A stretch of DNA of 64,000 nt from an uncultured Polaribacter sp. Lineage in GTDB: Bacteria > Bacteroidota > Bacteroidia > Flavobacteriales > Flavobacteriaceae. How positions within the stretch are numbered: position 1 is the first letter of the stretch; each line of letters opens with the position of its first letter. The stretch is from NCBI GenBank assembly GCA_943787375.1, contig CALSME010000007.1:1-64000 (forward strand). The letters are read 5' to 3'. The position numbers and the translations under genes are program-made. Shown one piece after another: positions 8,515 through 17,082 of this stretch. The notes beneath the pieces were generated by a model, which was not told the DNA's origin, ran no database searches, and saw only the letters and a program-made list of their open reading frames with translations.

Positions 8515-9261
8515 ATGAAATTTTTTCGACCACTACGTAAAAACACAAACACTAATATCAATTATATCAAATACGCAGTTGGTGAAGTGGTTCTTGTTGT
8601 TATCGGTATTTTAATTGCTTTACAAGTAAATAATTTTAATGAAACAAGAATAGAAAAAAGGGCGATGAAGGACTATTTTCAAAAAATAGCCTCTAACATT
8701 CATAGTGATTTAAAAGAATCCGAAAGATTATTAATATTTAGACAAGATCATATTGTTAGTTGTAATAAAGTGTCTAAGGCCTTGATTGAAAATGATTTTT
8801 CAGATCAGTTATTGTTTCAAAAAGCAATATTTGAGATGATTATTGAAGTCCAATTAAATTACAACAAAGATGCGTTCGAATCTTTAAAAAGTTCGGGGTA
8901 TTTAAGGTATCTAAAAAACGAAGCACTTGAAGAATTACTAAATGACTACTACAATCAAATGAATCAAATAGAAATGTTTGAAATGGACCAAAGAGATTGG
9001 GCGAATGCACTGGAATTAGAATTAGATAGGAATGGCTTTTTTTATAGTTACACACAGCTAGATCAAAAAGTACATACAGATTTATTCATTTTATTGGGCA
9101 ATTACACCTCAGAATTAAAAAAACACCCTGGACATAAAATCATAATGAGACTTCTTTTTCGAGGAGGCACCAACAACTCGTTTTTAACTGGATTTTACGA
9201 AAATCACATTAAAACTGGGAATCAGTTAATTGAAATTTTAAACCAGGAAATTAACCGTTAA
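8515..9261 (+). CDS. DUF6090 family membrane-anchored protein
   Basis: 248 residues. The N-terminal pattern INYIKYAVGEVVLVVIGILI followed by ALQVNNFNE is the hallmark of DUF6090, a flavobacterial family with one N-terminal membrane helix (about 22-40) and a helical extracytoplasmic domain. The remainder is mostly amphipathic helix and may form coiled coils. It starts 67 bp after the hydrolase stop and may be co-transcribed. Function is unknown. Confidence 0.8.
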   Translation: MKFFRPLRKNTNTNINYIKYAVGEVVLVVIGILIALQVNNFNETRIEKRAMKDYFQKIASNIHSDLKESERLLIFRQDHIVSCNKVSKALIENDFSDQLLFQKAIFEMIIEVQLNYNKDAFESLKSSGYLRYLKNEALEELLNDYYNQMNQIEMFEMDQRDWANALELELDRNGFFYSYTQLDQKVHTDLFILLGNYTSELKKHPGHKIIMRLLFRGGTNNSFLTGFYENHIKTGNQLIEILNQEINR

Positions 9262-9263
9262 AA

Positions 9264-9545
9264 TTGTGCTCCAGCTTTGAATAATAGCGCGCGGAAAATC
9301 AAAATCATATTAGTTCAACTTTTCATAATAAGATTCATTATATGATGAGTGTCAATTAAATCTTTTGGAGTAAAACTTAAGTTCTATATTTCAATAGAGT
9401 TATCTACAAAAAATACCCGAAAGCGTTCTACGCTTTTCGTTTCTTAGGGCTGTTCTCCTCTTTGGCCCTTTCCGAAACAAGGTGAAGAAAAGAATCCAAT
9501 TCCCACTACTAAAACAATTATACTTTTATAAAGTGTAGCCGTTTT
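9264..9545. repeat. Dispersed repeat copy R2
   Basis: The stretch between the DUF6090 gene and the next small gene is almost wholly repeat. Positions 9264-9322 match 10467-10527 (TTTGAATAATAG and TTAGTTCAACTTTTCAT are shared). 9322-9410 matches R1 and R3. 9417-9508 matches the second module of R1. 9511-9545 is the diverged hairpin AAAACAATTA/TAGCCGTTTT. No coding potential is apparent. Confidence 0.75.
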
Positions 9546-9558
9546 ATTATTTTTGAAT

Positions 9559-9828
9559 ATGTCAAAAAGAATCTTATATCCTCTTTTTTTGTTATTAATT
9601 CCTTTAATTGGAATGGCTATCACTGATGAAATTAGCTGGAGTCCATTTGATTTTATTATTATGGGTTCTCTAATAATTTTCCTTAGTATTGGAATTCATT
9701 TTGTCAGTAATCGTGAAAAGAATTTAAAAAACCGAATCCTATACATTGGAGCATTGGTTTTAATATTTATGTTCCTATGGGCAGCGTTGGCAGTAGGTAT
9801 TTTTGAAACTCCTTTTGCAGGCAGTTAA
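9559..9828 (+). CDS. Small three-helix membrane protein ending FETPFAGS
   Basis: 89 residues from the ATG at 9559; an in-frame TTG at 9553 is less likely. It has three hydrophobic segments (about 6-22, 31-50, 63-83) and a C-terminus AVGIFETPFAGS. Short membrane proteins with this ending are, in my experience of the family, widespread in Bacteroidota accessory regions. It is bounded upstream by repeat R2 and downstream by the cupin gene. Function unknown. Confidence 0.7.
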   Translation: MSKRILYPLFLLLIPLIGMAITDEISWSPFDFIIMGSLIIFLSIGIHFVSNREKNLKNRILYIGALVLIFMFLWAALAVGIFETPFAGS

Positions 9829-9944
9829 CTGAACAATCGCTTCAGTTGTGATGAAGCATTGAATCATAGTGTGAGCAAGTAAAATGATGATACTGTTATT
9901 GTTATATTGTCGTGATTTTATTACATTTACTACAAACCTAAATC

Positions 9945-10415
9945 ATGAAAAACTTTCTTATTGCACTAATTACTTTATTTTCTCTTAGCGCTTATTCACA
10001 AGCAAAAGACTATGAATTATCCTCATACCTTGAGGAAGGATTCAAAGCTCCAAATACTAATTATTTAGGTGAAGCATGGCTAAACCCATTGATTCGATCA
10101 GATGAGTCTTTACCATACAACATCACAAAAGCGACTTTCAAGGCGAATTCAACCTTAAATTGGCATAAGCATACTGATCAACAAGTATTGATTGTTGTTT
10201 CTGGAAAAGGTTATTACCAAGAAAAAGGCAAACAGCCCATTGTAATTAGAGAAGGAGATATTATAAAATGTAGTGCCAATACAGAACATTGGCACGCTTC
10301 TTCAAAAAATCAAGATGTAACTTATTTAGCAATTTATAAGGGAGAGACGCAATGGATCGATGTTTTAACTCAAGAAGCCTATGATAAAGTAGCTTCACTT
10401 TTGGATACTAATTAG
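9945..10415 (+). CDS. Secreted single-domain cupin
   Basis: 156 residues with a signal peptide (LFSLSAYSQ). Cupin motif 1 provides His74, His76 and Gln80 (WHKHTDQQ), followed by VVSGKGYYQEKG. Motif 2 provides His115 and His117 (EHWHASS). This is a typical metal-binding small beta-barrel of the kind seen in cupin-fold isomerases and quercetinase-like proteins; substrate unknown. It shares a 71-bp perfectly identical block with the damaged copy at 10683. Confidence 0.85.
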   Translation: MKNFLIALITLFSLSAYSQAKDYELSSYLEEGFKAPNTNYLGEAWLNPLIRSDESLPYNITKATFKANSTLNWHKHTDQQVLIVVSGKGYYQEKGKQPIVIREGDIIKCSANTEHWHASSKNQDVTYLAIYKGETQWIDVLTQEAYDKVASLLDTN

Positions 10416-10466
10416 AAAAATATACATATTAATTCAACCCTATTTAGTTAAGTCACAAAAAGAAGA

Positions 10467-10657
10467 AATTGTGTTGCAACTTTGAATAATAGGGTGAGGG
10501 GAAATCAAAATCACATTAGTTCAACTTTTCATAGTAAGAGTCATTATGTGATGAGTGTCAATTAAATCTCTTGGAGTGAAACTGATGTTCGATATTTCGA
10601 ATGAGAACTCTACTAAAACAATAAAACGTTTATACTATTATTATAGTTAACCGTTTT
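10467..10657. repeat. Dispersed repeat copy R3
   Basis: Matches R2 over 10467-10613 but lacks its CCGAAAGCG module. It ends in the hairpin AAAACGTTTA/TAACCGTTTT at 10623-10657, nearly the same as that at 1-36. It fills the gap between the two cupin copies, an arrangement expected after a tandem duplication or cassette insertion. Confidence 0.75.
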
Positions 10658-10682
10658 ATTATATTTACTAAAAACCTAAACA

Positions 10683-11051
10683 AAGAAAAAACTCCTCATT
10701 TTATTGATTACTTTAATTTCTCTAAATACTCACGCACAAAACAATGAATACAAATCATACTCATATTTCGAGGAAGGATTCAAAGCGCCAAATATCAATT
10801 ATATTGGTGAAGCCTGGTTGAATCCATTGATACGATCAGATGAGTCTTTACCATACAACATCACAAAAGCGACTTTCAAGGCGAATTCAACCTTAAATTG
10901 GCACAAACATACAGACCAGCAAGTACTAATTGTCGTTTCAGGAAAAGGCTATTGTCAAGAAAAAGGTAAGCAACCTATCTTGATCAATGAAGGTGACGGA
11001 TTTATTACTGGGGCTACCCTAGATATTAATGGTGGGGTTTACAATATGTAA
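10683..11051 (+). pseudogene. Damaged cupin copy fused to a short-chain dehydrogenase tail
   Basis: The reading frame aligns with the intact cupin at 9945, but the expected ATG is AAG at 10683, so only a TTG at 10704 remains, inside the signal peptide. Cupin motif 1 (WHKHTDQQ) is intact. After INEGD the frame passes directly into GFITGATLDINGGVYNM, the conserved C-terminus of short-chain dehydrogenases, and motif 2 is lost. An in-frame deletion joining two genes explains this. Probably non-functional. Confidence 0.8.
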
Positions 11052-11186
11052 GCAGTAATGCTTTATTAAAGGTACTGTTAGGATTTCATTTTTTCAAAGA
11101 AGTCCTTTTTTAACTAGCGCTGAAAAATACGAATTGCACAGTGTAATGATGCTAACAGGTCTTTTAAATAGTAGAAAAAAACCAGT

Positions 11187-11633
11187 TTAAATACCAACGC
11201 CCACTTTTAATTCGTTTACAAACTCTAAATAACCGTTCACTATATTTTCTTTGAGAAGTATTGGGTTTTCTAAAACCATTTTTTGAAACACCAATTCTTC
11301 CTCAGAAAAAAGAGAGACATGCATGTCGTGCACAGAAAATAAATAGAGTTCAATAATAATTGGTAAGGTTGCAATTCCTTTAGCTGTAGCAATGTATTGC
11401 CTACTTTTTTTGGTACCTAAAGGATCTAGGATTTCAATAAAACCCTCCTCTAAAAGCATTTTCAATCGACTGGTTAAAACATTTGTAGCAATTTTTCCTC
11501 TTGAAGCTTTAAACTCTTTAAACCGTGTTTTGTTTAAAAGAAGCATATCTCTTAAGATAATTAAAGTCCATTTATCTCCCACATAACTGATAGCAAGTGC
11601 AATTGGGCAATAAGGCGTTTTATTTGTTGACAT
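11187..11633 (-). CDS. HxlR-family winged-helix transcriptional regulator
   Basis: 148 residues. The N-terminus CPIALAISYVGDKWTLIILR with RFKEF and VLTSRLKMLLEEGFIE is the HxlR winged-helix pattern (about 9-100). HxlR proteins usually sit beside the oxidoreductase gene they control. Here the adjacent sequence is only a dehydrogenase tail (11000-11051), suggesting the target was deleted. It is convergent with the cupin relic and lies downstream of the sulfur cluster on the same strand. Confidence 0.9.
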   Translation of the reverse strand: MSTNKTPYCPIALAISYVGDKWTLIILRDMLLLNKTRFKEFKASRGKIATNVLTSRLKMLLEEGFIEILDPLGTKKSRQYIATAKGIATLPIIIELYLFSVHDMHVSLFSEEELVFQKMVLENPILLKENIVNGYLEFVNELKVGVGI

Positions 11634-11782
11634 TTTACAAATTTAGGAATTTTACTTAGTATTCGATTTAAATAACATTTTTACTTGTCCCTTTTACTTA
11701 GATTTTTGTGAGCCTGACAATTTCAGAAGGTTTTTTACAATCGAAAGCATCGAAAAAGCAAACAAATTCATACAAGCAGTTG

Positions 11783-12196
11783 TTAATGCGGTATTTTGTC
11801 TTTCACAATTCCGTATGCGAAAGTACCAACAATAGCTGCTGCAATAACAACAAGAATCGGTACATAGCCCGCTCCAACCAATGTAAACATTGGTCCAGGG
11901 CAAGCCCCCGCCAATGCCCATCCCAGGCCAAAAATAATACCTCCGATGAGGTAGCGATAAAAACTTTTCGCCTTTGGAGTAAAGACGATTTTCTCGCCAT
12001 AAAAAGATTTTATTTCAAAGCGTTTGATAGTTTGAATCACAAGGATTCCGAGTACCAATGCCGAGCCAATAATGCCATACATATGAAAAGATTCAAATTT
12101 GAACATTTCATAAATACGAAACCAAGAAGCGGCCTCCGATTTAAACATGGTGATTCCAAAAAGGATTCCGATCAATAAATAGATAAGTGTTCTCAT
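11783..12196 (-). CDS. YeeE/YedE-type sulfur transport half (DUF6691)
   Basis: 137 residues with four hydrophobic segments. The motif GLGWALAGACPGPMF contains the conserved cysteine of YeeE/YedE channels, which pass thiosulfate or sulfide-type ions across the inner membrane. It is the C-terminal half-protein; the partner half ends 3 bp upstream at 12199. Two-gene versions of this transporter are common next to rhodanese and metallo-beta-lactamase genes, as here. Confidence 0.88.
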   Translation of the reverse strand: MRTLIYLLIGILFGITMFKSEAASWFRIYEMFKFESFHMYGIIGSALVLGILVIQTIKRFEIKSFYGEKIVFTPKAKSFYRYLIGGIIFGLGWALAGACPGPMFTLVGAGYVPILVVIAAAIVGTFAYGIVKDKIPH

Positions 12197-12198
12197 TT

Positions 12199-12756
12199 TT
12201 AAAAAAGTATAGGAAAAATTAAATGAATCATGGTCAAGCCACCAATAAAAAAGCCAATCACAGCGATTAAAGATGGCAGTTGCAAATTGCTCAATCCAGA
12301 AATAGCGTGTCCAGAGGTACAGCCTCCAGCATATCTTGCACCGAAGCCTACCAAAAGCCCTCCAAGTGTTAAAAGCACGATATTTTTAAAACTTAGTAAT
12401 GCACTTGTTGCAAACATTTCTGTCGGTAAATAAGCCGTTCCAGCACTTTCAAAACCAAAAGATTTTAAGTCTGCAATGGTCTCAGGATTTAGCGCAACCG
12501 CTGAAGTATTGCTTAAGAAATGAGCTCCAATATAGCCGCCAATGATAGCGCCAAGCACTACGATCAAATTCCATTTTTGAGATTTCCAGTCAAACTTAAA
12601 AAAGTCAGTTGTTTTTCCTGCGCCACAAAGGGTGCACAAGGTTCTTAAATTGGAAGACATTCCAAAGTTTTTGCCAACCATAAGAAGTAGGAAGAGAATA
12701 CAAGCAATCATGGGGCCAGCAATATACCATGGCCAAGGTTCGTAAATTAAATTCAT
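12199..12756 (-). CDS. YeeE/YedE thiosulfate transporter-family protein
   Basis: 185 residues with five or so membrane segments. GARYAGGCTSGHAISGL carries the second conserved cysteine motif of the family. It probably pairs with the DUF6691 protein encoded 3 bp downstream to form the full channel. The pair lies at the distal end of the sulfur cluster. Confidence 0.88.
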   Translation of the reverse strand: MNLIYEPWPWYIAGPMIACILFLLLMVGKNFGMSSNLRTLCTLCGAGKTTDFFKFDWKSQKWNLIVVLGAIIGGYIGAHFLSNTSAVALNPETIADLKSFGFESAGTAYLPTEMFATSALLSFKNIVLLTLGGLLVGFGARYAGGCTSGHAISGLSNLQLPSLIAVIGFFIGGLTMIHLIFPILF

Positions 12757-12837
12757 TGATTTTGTTTAAGGGTAGATTATAAAAATAGGGGTTTATAGGT
12801 AAAAGGAACGAAAGTTTCAGGTGCTTTTTTTAAAAGA

Positions 12838-13458
12838 TTAAGGCGATTTTTTAAAGCTGCAAAAAATGAAATCTTGAGAAGTTTCAAAAGGAGTTTGATG
12901 CACGTGATGAAGCGCCGACTGTTTTTTAAACCAAGGCGCAAATAAAGAAGTCAATGTTGCTTCAGAATACTGAACAATTGGAATGCCGCTGCACTTCTTT
13001 GGTCCCGTCTTAGAAAAAGTACCAAGAAGAACCGTCCCATTTGCAGCAATTGCATTGTTGCAGCATTCCATGTATTTAGCGACATCACTTTGGGAAGTAA
13101 TAAAATGAAAGGCAGCGCGATCATGCCAAACATCAAAGCTGTTTTTAGGCATAAAGTTGAGCACATCCGAAACAATCCATTGCACTTTTTGCGCTTGGTT
13201 GCCCATTCTTTCCTGCGCTTTGGCAATGGCTTTTTCTGAAATATCCAATACGGTAATATTGGTGTATCCCTCCGCCAATAAAAAATCAACTAGCAAGCTA
13301 TCGCCGCCGCCAATATCAATAATAGCCGCCGATTTTTCCAATCCAAGTGCTGCAATCAACTCAAGCGAAATTGTGGGTTCCTCTTGAAACCAACTCACTT
13401 CCGTTGTTTTTTTATTTTGATAAATCGTGTTCCAGTGGGTTTTGGTACTTTGTGTCAT
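12838..13458 (-). CDS. Class I SAM-dependent methyltransferase
   Basis: 206 residues. The N-terminus THWNTIYQNKKTTEVSWFQE and motif I IIDIGGGDS (SAM binding) are typical of small methyltransferases related to the thiol/tellurite type. FDVWHDRAAFHF is the usual post-motif. In this sulfur context it may methylate a sulfide or thiol (inference). It starts 9 bp after the rhodanese stop, so the two are co-transcribed. Confidence 0.85.
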   Translation of the reverse strand: MTQSTKTHWNTIYQNKKTTEVSWFQEEPTISLELIAALGLEKSAAIIDIGGGDSLLVDFLLAEGYTNITVLDISEKAIAKAQERMGNQAQKVQWIVSDVLNFMPKNSFDVWHDRAAFHFITSQSDVAKYMECCNNAIAANGTVLLGTFSKTGPKKCSGIPIVQYSEATLTSLFAPWFKKQSALHHVHQTPFETSQDFIFCSFKKSP

Positions 13459-13467
13459 GGGTTGTTT

Positions 13468-13788
13468 TTATGAGTTGGGCATCACTTTTGAGCCACTCCA
13501 TGCCTGCATGCCGCCAAGTAGATTTACTGTTTTATCAAACCCCATGTCTTCCATCATAGCACACGCTTGGCTACTTCGATTGCCACTTCTGCAGTACATA
13601 TAATAGGTATTGTTTTTATCCAATTTCGAGATCTCTTGCTTAAAAAATTCTGACTTAAAAAAGTCGAGCATGATTGCATTTTCTAGAATTCCAGTAGCAC
13701 ATTCTTCCAGCGTTCTTACATCAATAATAATGGCATTTTCTGCTGTTGCAATGGCAGCAATCCAGTCTTCTTGAGATACATTTTTCAT
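13468..13788 (-). CDS. Single-domain rhodanese
   Basis: 106 residues forming one rhodanese domain: the IIDVRTLEECATG strand-turn and the active-site loop YMYCRSGNRS with the catalytic cysteine near 71. It transfers sulfane sulfur between donors. Its start lies 15 bp after the stop of the MBL-rhodanese fusion, so it belongs to the same transcript. Confidence 0.92.
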   Translation of the reverse strand: MKNVSQEDWIAAIATAENAIIIDVRTLEECATGILENAIMLDFFKSEFFKQEISKLDKNNTYYMYCRSGNRSSQACAMMEDMGFDKTVNLLGGMQAWSGSKVMPNS

Positions 13789-13803
13789 TGTTTTTTTGTT
13801 TTT

Positions 13804-15213
13804 TTATAAAGTAGATGGACATACAAAGTCAGAAACAGGAACTGCAGTTTCTTTGATTGCAGCAAAACCACCTCCAATATCAATAAAATTATGGATGCCT
13901 CTGTTTTTGAGCATCGACGCAGCAATCATCGAACGATATCCTCCTGCACAGTGCACATAAAAAGTTTCTTTTTCTGGGAATTCCGTCAAATGTTCGTTCA
14001 AAGATTGTAAAGGTGTATTGTGCGCATCTACTACATGTTCCGATAAAAATTCGCCTTCCTTACGCACATCAAATACAGGTACTTCGTGGTTTGCTTTCAC
14101 CTCTTTAAAAGTGGTTGCAGCAATCGTACTTACCGTATCATATTCTTTGGAGGCTTTTTTCCAAGCATCAAATCCTCCTTTTAAATACCCTAAAACCTGG
14201 TCAAACCCTACCCGAGACAAGCGCGTAATTGCTTCCGCTTCCATTCCTTCGGGAGTAATTAATAAGAGGGGTTGTTTCACATCGGCAATCAAAGCACCCA
14301 CCCAAGGAGCAAAACCACCATCCAATCCAATAAAAATGGAGCGTGGAATGTGTCCTTTTGCAAAAGCATCTTGATGGCGTACATCCAACACTACGGCTTC
14401 GGTGTCATTGGCAGCACTTTCAAAAGCTGCAGGAGACAATGCTTGGGCACTTCGAGCCAAGACATCTGCAAAATCTTCATAGCCCTCTTTGTTCATTTGA
14501 ACATTTAGAGGAAAATATTTTGGTGGAGGTGTTAATCCATCCGTTACCTCTTTTATGAATTCTTCTTTAGTCATATCGGATCGCAAGGCATAATTGGTTG
14601 CTTTTTGATTGCCCAAGGTATCTACCGTTTCTTTACTTAAATTTTTACCACAAGAAGAACCTGCGCCATGCGCTGGATATACAATAACATCCGCTGCAAG
14701 CGGCATGATTTTATTTCGTAAACTATCAAAGAGATAGCCTGCCAAATCGTTTGCTGTAATACTGCCTGTTTTTTGTGCCAAATCTGGACGTCCAACATCC
14801 CCCAAAAACAAGGTGTCTCCACTAAAAATAGCATGGTCTTTCCCAGAGGCATCTTTTAAAAGATATACCGAACTTTCTAGGGTGTGGCCAGGCGTATGAA
14901 GCACTGTAATGGTAATATTTCCGAGTTTAAACACCTGTCCGTCGGTTGCAATAATAGCCTCAAAAGAGGTAACTGCATTGGGACCATAAATAATGGGTGC
15001 CCCTGTTTTTTTAGACAAGGTTACATGACCACTTACAAAATCCGCATGAAAATGCGTTTCAAAAATATATTTTATGGTCGCCTTGTTTGCGGCTGCTTTT
15101 TCCAAATAAGGTGTTACAGATCTTAAAGGATCTATAATGGCAACTTCTCCTTCGCTTTCAATATAGTAAGCTCCCTGCGATATACAGCCGGTATATATTT
15201 GTTCTATTTTCAT
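13804..15213 (-). CDS. Metallo-beta-lactamase/rhodanese fusion, persulfide-dioxygenase-like
   Basis: 469 residues. Residues 1-240 are a metallo-hydrolase domain of the ETHE1 type, with metal ligands in THFHADFVSGH (His54, His56, Asp58) and HTPGHT. Two rhodanese domains follow (about 265-355 and 370-465). The second has its catalytic cysteine in YVHCAGGYRS. The first has TPEGMEAEA where the cysteine loop should be, so it is probably catalytically dead. The predicted role is oxidation of persulfide with sulfur transfer. A 14-bp palindrome lies 50 bp upstream of the start. Confidence 0.88.
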   Translation of the reverse strand: MKIEQIYTGCISQGAYYIESEGEVAIIDPLRSVTPYLEKAAANKATIKYIFETHFHADFVSGHVTLSKKTGAPIIYGPNAVTSFEAIIATDGQVFKLGNITITVLHTPGHTLESSVYLLKDASGKDHAIFSGDTLFLGDVGRPDLAQKTGSITANDLAGYLFDSLRNKIMPLAADVIVYPAHGAGSSCGKNLSKETVDTLGNQKATNYALRSDMTKEEFIKEVTDGLTPPPKYFPLNVQMNKEGYEDFADVLARSAQALSPAAFESAANDTEAVVLDVRHQDAFAKGHIPRSIFIGLDGGFAPWVGALIADVKQPLLLITPEGMEAEAITRLSRVGFDQVLGYLKGGFDAWKKASKEYDTVSTIAATTFKEVKANHEVPVFDVRKEGEFLSEHVVDAHNTPLQSLNEHLTEFPEKETFYVHCAGGYRSMIAASMLKNRGIHNFIDIGGGFAAIKETAVPVSDFVCPSTL

Positions 15214-15262
15214 GATTCTATTTATTATGTTACAAAAATACTCTTTATTTCAAAAACCAACA

Positions 15263-15276
15263 GTAACATCTGTTAC
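15263..15276. promoter_or_regulatory. Crp/Fnr-type palindrome upstream of the MBL-rhodanese gene
   Basis: GTAACATCTGTTAC, a 14-bp palindrome with arms GTAACA/TGTTAC, 50 bp upstream of the start codon at 15213. The same arms occur at 17062 and 18123 at almost the same distance from their genes. Binding by the cluster's own Crp/Fnr protein is inferred. Confidence 0.75.
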
Positions 15277-15307
15277 ACAGGAATTCCATCTGAGTTGCGA
15301 TTTATTT

Positions 15308-17017
15308 TTAGAATGGCAGGGTGTGGTTGCTTTTTTTTGCTGCGTATGTTTCCGCCTCATGCGTCTCCGAAAAAATATTTTCTTCCCCAAGAAGCGCAAC
15401 AATACCACTGGTATGTAACAGCTCGGTGATGGGAGCCGAGGCGCCAGAAAACAGCAGATTCAATTCCTTTTTCTGAAGATCTTCAATAAGTTGTTTTAAC
15501 AGATGCAGTCCGCTACTATCGATATAACTCATGGCTTCCATGCTCAGAACTACCCATTGCAAAGCTGTGCCTTTTTGCTGTATATTTTGAGAGAGCGTTG
15601 TTTTAAAAACCGCCGTATTTCCAAAAAAGAGGGGTGCATCCATTCGAAGGACTAAAATACGGTCTTGAGGCTCCATTAATCCAGCAAATCGATCGACTTC
15701 TTTAAAAGAATTGCTGTTTTTAATACGGACAACTACGGCAATGTGCGGCATCGAAATTCGATATAGCAAGATCAATAAAGAGAGGAGTACCCCCGAGAGA
15801 ATTCCTGCGGTTATTCCCACGGTGATGGTAATTATAAAGGTAAGAAGTAGGAGTACAAACTCGTCTTTCTGGGTTTTATATAAAGAGCGGGGATAGGAAA
15901 AATCGATCAATCCAAAAACAGCAACCATAATAATGGCGGCCAAAACGGCATTTGGCAAGTAATAAAATAAAGGTGTTAAAAACAACAAGGTCAATCCAAC
16001 GACCCCAGCACTAATTAGCGGAGCGATGCCTGTTTTTGCACCCGCTTGTTCGTTGATTGCCGTTCTCGAAAAGCCGCCTGTTGTTGGATACGATTGAAAG
16101 AAAGCTCCTACCATGTTTGCAGTACCCAACGCCCTTAGTTCTTGATTGGGGTCCAATTCATATTCGGGATGTTTTTCTGCCACTGCTTTTGCTACCGAAA
16201 TGGCTTCCATAAAAGCAATTAACGCCAAAGTAATAGCTATGGGAGCAAGTTCTGAGAGCCTTTCTAAAGGGATTTTTGGTACTTGAAAAGACGGAAGCCC
16301 ACTCGGTACTTTTCCAACAATTTGAACTCCAGAAGCATACAATTCAAAAAAGGAAACCACTACAACCCCAACAAATACTAGGACGAGTGCAGCAGGAAAA
16401 CGTTTGTCATATTTTGTATTTAATTTTTTAATAATTTGGATTAAAACAATGGAAGAGATTCCAATACCCAGTGCATAGCCATTGGTCAAATGGATATTTT
16501 TAAAAGCATTTGCTAGTAAGAGATGTACTTGGTTGCTTCTCGTGATTTCGAAGCCCAAAAGGTGTTTCAATTGGCTAAGGCCAATAATAATTGCTGCTCC
16601 AGAAGTAAACCCGCTAATGACAGGTTTAGATAAAAACCGGACTAAAAACCCCATTCTTACAACCCCGAGTAGCAATTGAATGGCTCCCATAAACAAGGCT
16701 AAAAACACGGCCATGGCAATGTAGGTGTCCATGCCAGACAAAGACAATGCGCCCAGTCCTACGGCTACTAGCAGCGAGTCCATGGCAACGGGCCCAACGG
16801 CCAATTGGCGAGAGGTGCCCATAAAGGCATAGATAATTTGTGGCATTAAAGCGGCATACAAACCAAAAACAGGGGGCAAACCCGCTATCATTGCATAGGC
16901 CATTCCTTGCGGAATGAGCATGATTCCAACGGTTAAACCCGCCGTTAAATCGCCCGAAAAATCCTCTTTTTTATAGTTGGGAAGCCACTGTAAAATGGGC
17001 AGTATTTTTTGGAACAT
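15308..17017 (-). CDS. SulP-family anion permease with STAS domain
   Basis: 569 residues. The N-terminus GDLTAGLTVGIMLIPQGMAYAMIAGLPPV is split across the SulP signature; it is followed by about ten more membrane segments. PTTGGFSRTAINEQAGAKTG is the central conserved motif, and a C-terminal STAS domain (about 440-555) contains SYIDSSGLHLL. The family carries sulfate, bicarbonate or related anions. In this cluster, export or import of an oxidised sulfur anion is plausible. It has its own palindrome 45 bp upstream. Confidence 0.92.
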   Translation of the reverse strand: MFQKILPILQWLPNYKKEDFSGDLTAGLTVGIMLIPQGMAYAMIAGLPPVFGLYAALMPQIIYAFMGTSRQLAVGPVAMDSLLVAVGLGALSLSGMDTYIAMAVFLALFMGAIQLLLGVVRMGFLVRFLSKPVISGFTSGAAIIIGLSQLKHLLGFEITRSNQVHLLLANAFKNIHLTNGYALGIGISSIVLIQIIKKLNTKYDKRFPAALVLVFVGVVVVSFFELYASGVQIVGKVPSGLPSFQVPKIPLERLSELAPIAITLALIAFMEAISVAKAVAEKHPEYELDPNQELRALGTANMVGAFFQSYPTTGGFSRTAINEQAGAKTGIAPLISAGVVGLTLLFLTPLFYYLPNAVLAAIIMVAVFGLIDFSYPRSLYKTQKDEFVLLLLTFIITITVGITAGILSGVLLSLLILLYRISMPHIAVVVRIKNSNSFKEVDRFAGLMEPQDRILVLRMDAPLFFGNTAVFKTTLSQNIQQKGTALQWVVLSMEAMSYIDSSGLHLLKQLIEDLQKKELNLLFSGASAPITELLHTSGIVALLGEENIFSETHEAETYAAKKSNHTLPF

Positions 17018-17061
17018 CCATTCTTTTTTTGCAAAAATAAAGGGATATAAAGAAGTTTACA

Positions 17062-17075
17062 GTAACATTGGTTAC
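17062..17075. promoter_or_regulatory. Crp/Fnr-type palindrome upstream of the SulP gene
   Basis: GTAACATTGGTTAC, one mismatch from a perfect palindrome, 45 bp before the start at 17017 and 8 bp after the end of the Crp/Fnr gene. It marks a separate promoter for the permease inside the cluster. Confidence 0.7.
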
Positions 17076-17082
17076 ATTCAGC

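Noticed and set aside
5420..10657. Integron with attC sites
   Set aside because: The repeats bound single genes, but I could not find paired attC core sites or an integrase gene, and the repeat modules do not form the expected imperfect palindrome.
11694..11782. Small minus-strand peptide downstream of the YeeE/YedE half
   Set aside because: A 25-codon frame with no promoter, family or conserved context; more likely chance.
14018..14374. Plus-strand open frames across the sulfur cluster
   Set aside because: They lie opposite clearly coding minus-strand genes, have no recognisable domains, and follow the codon structure of the true genes.
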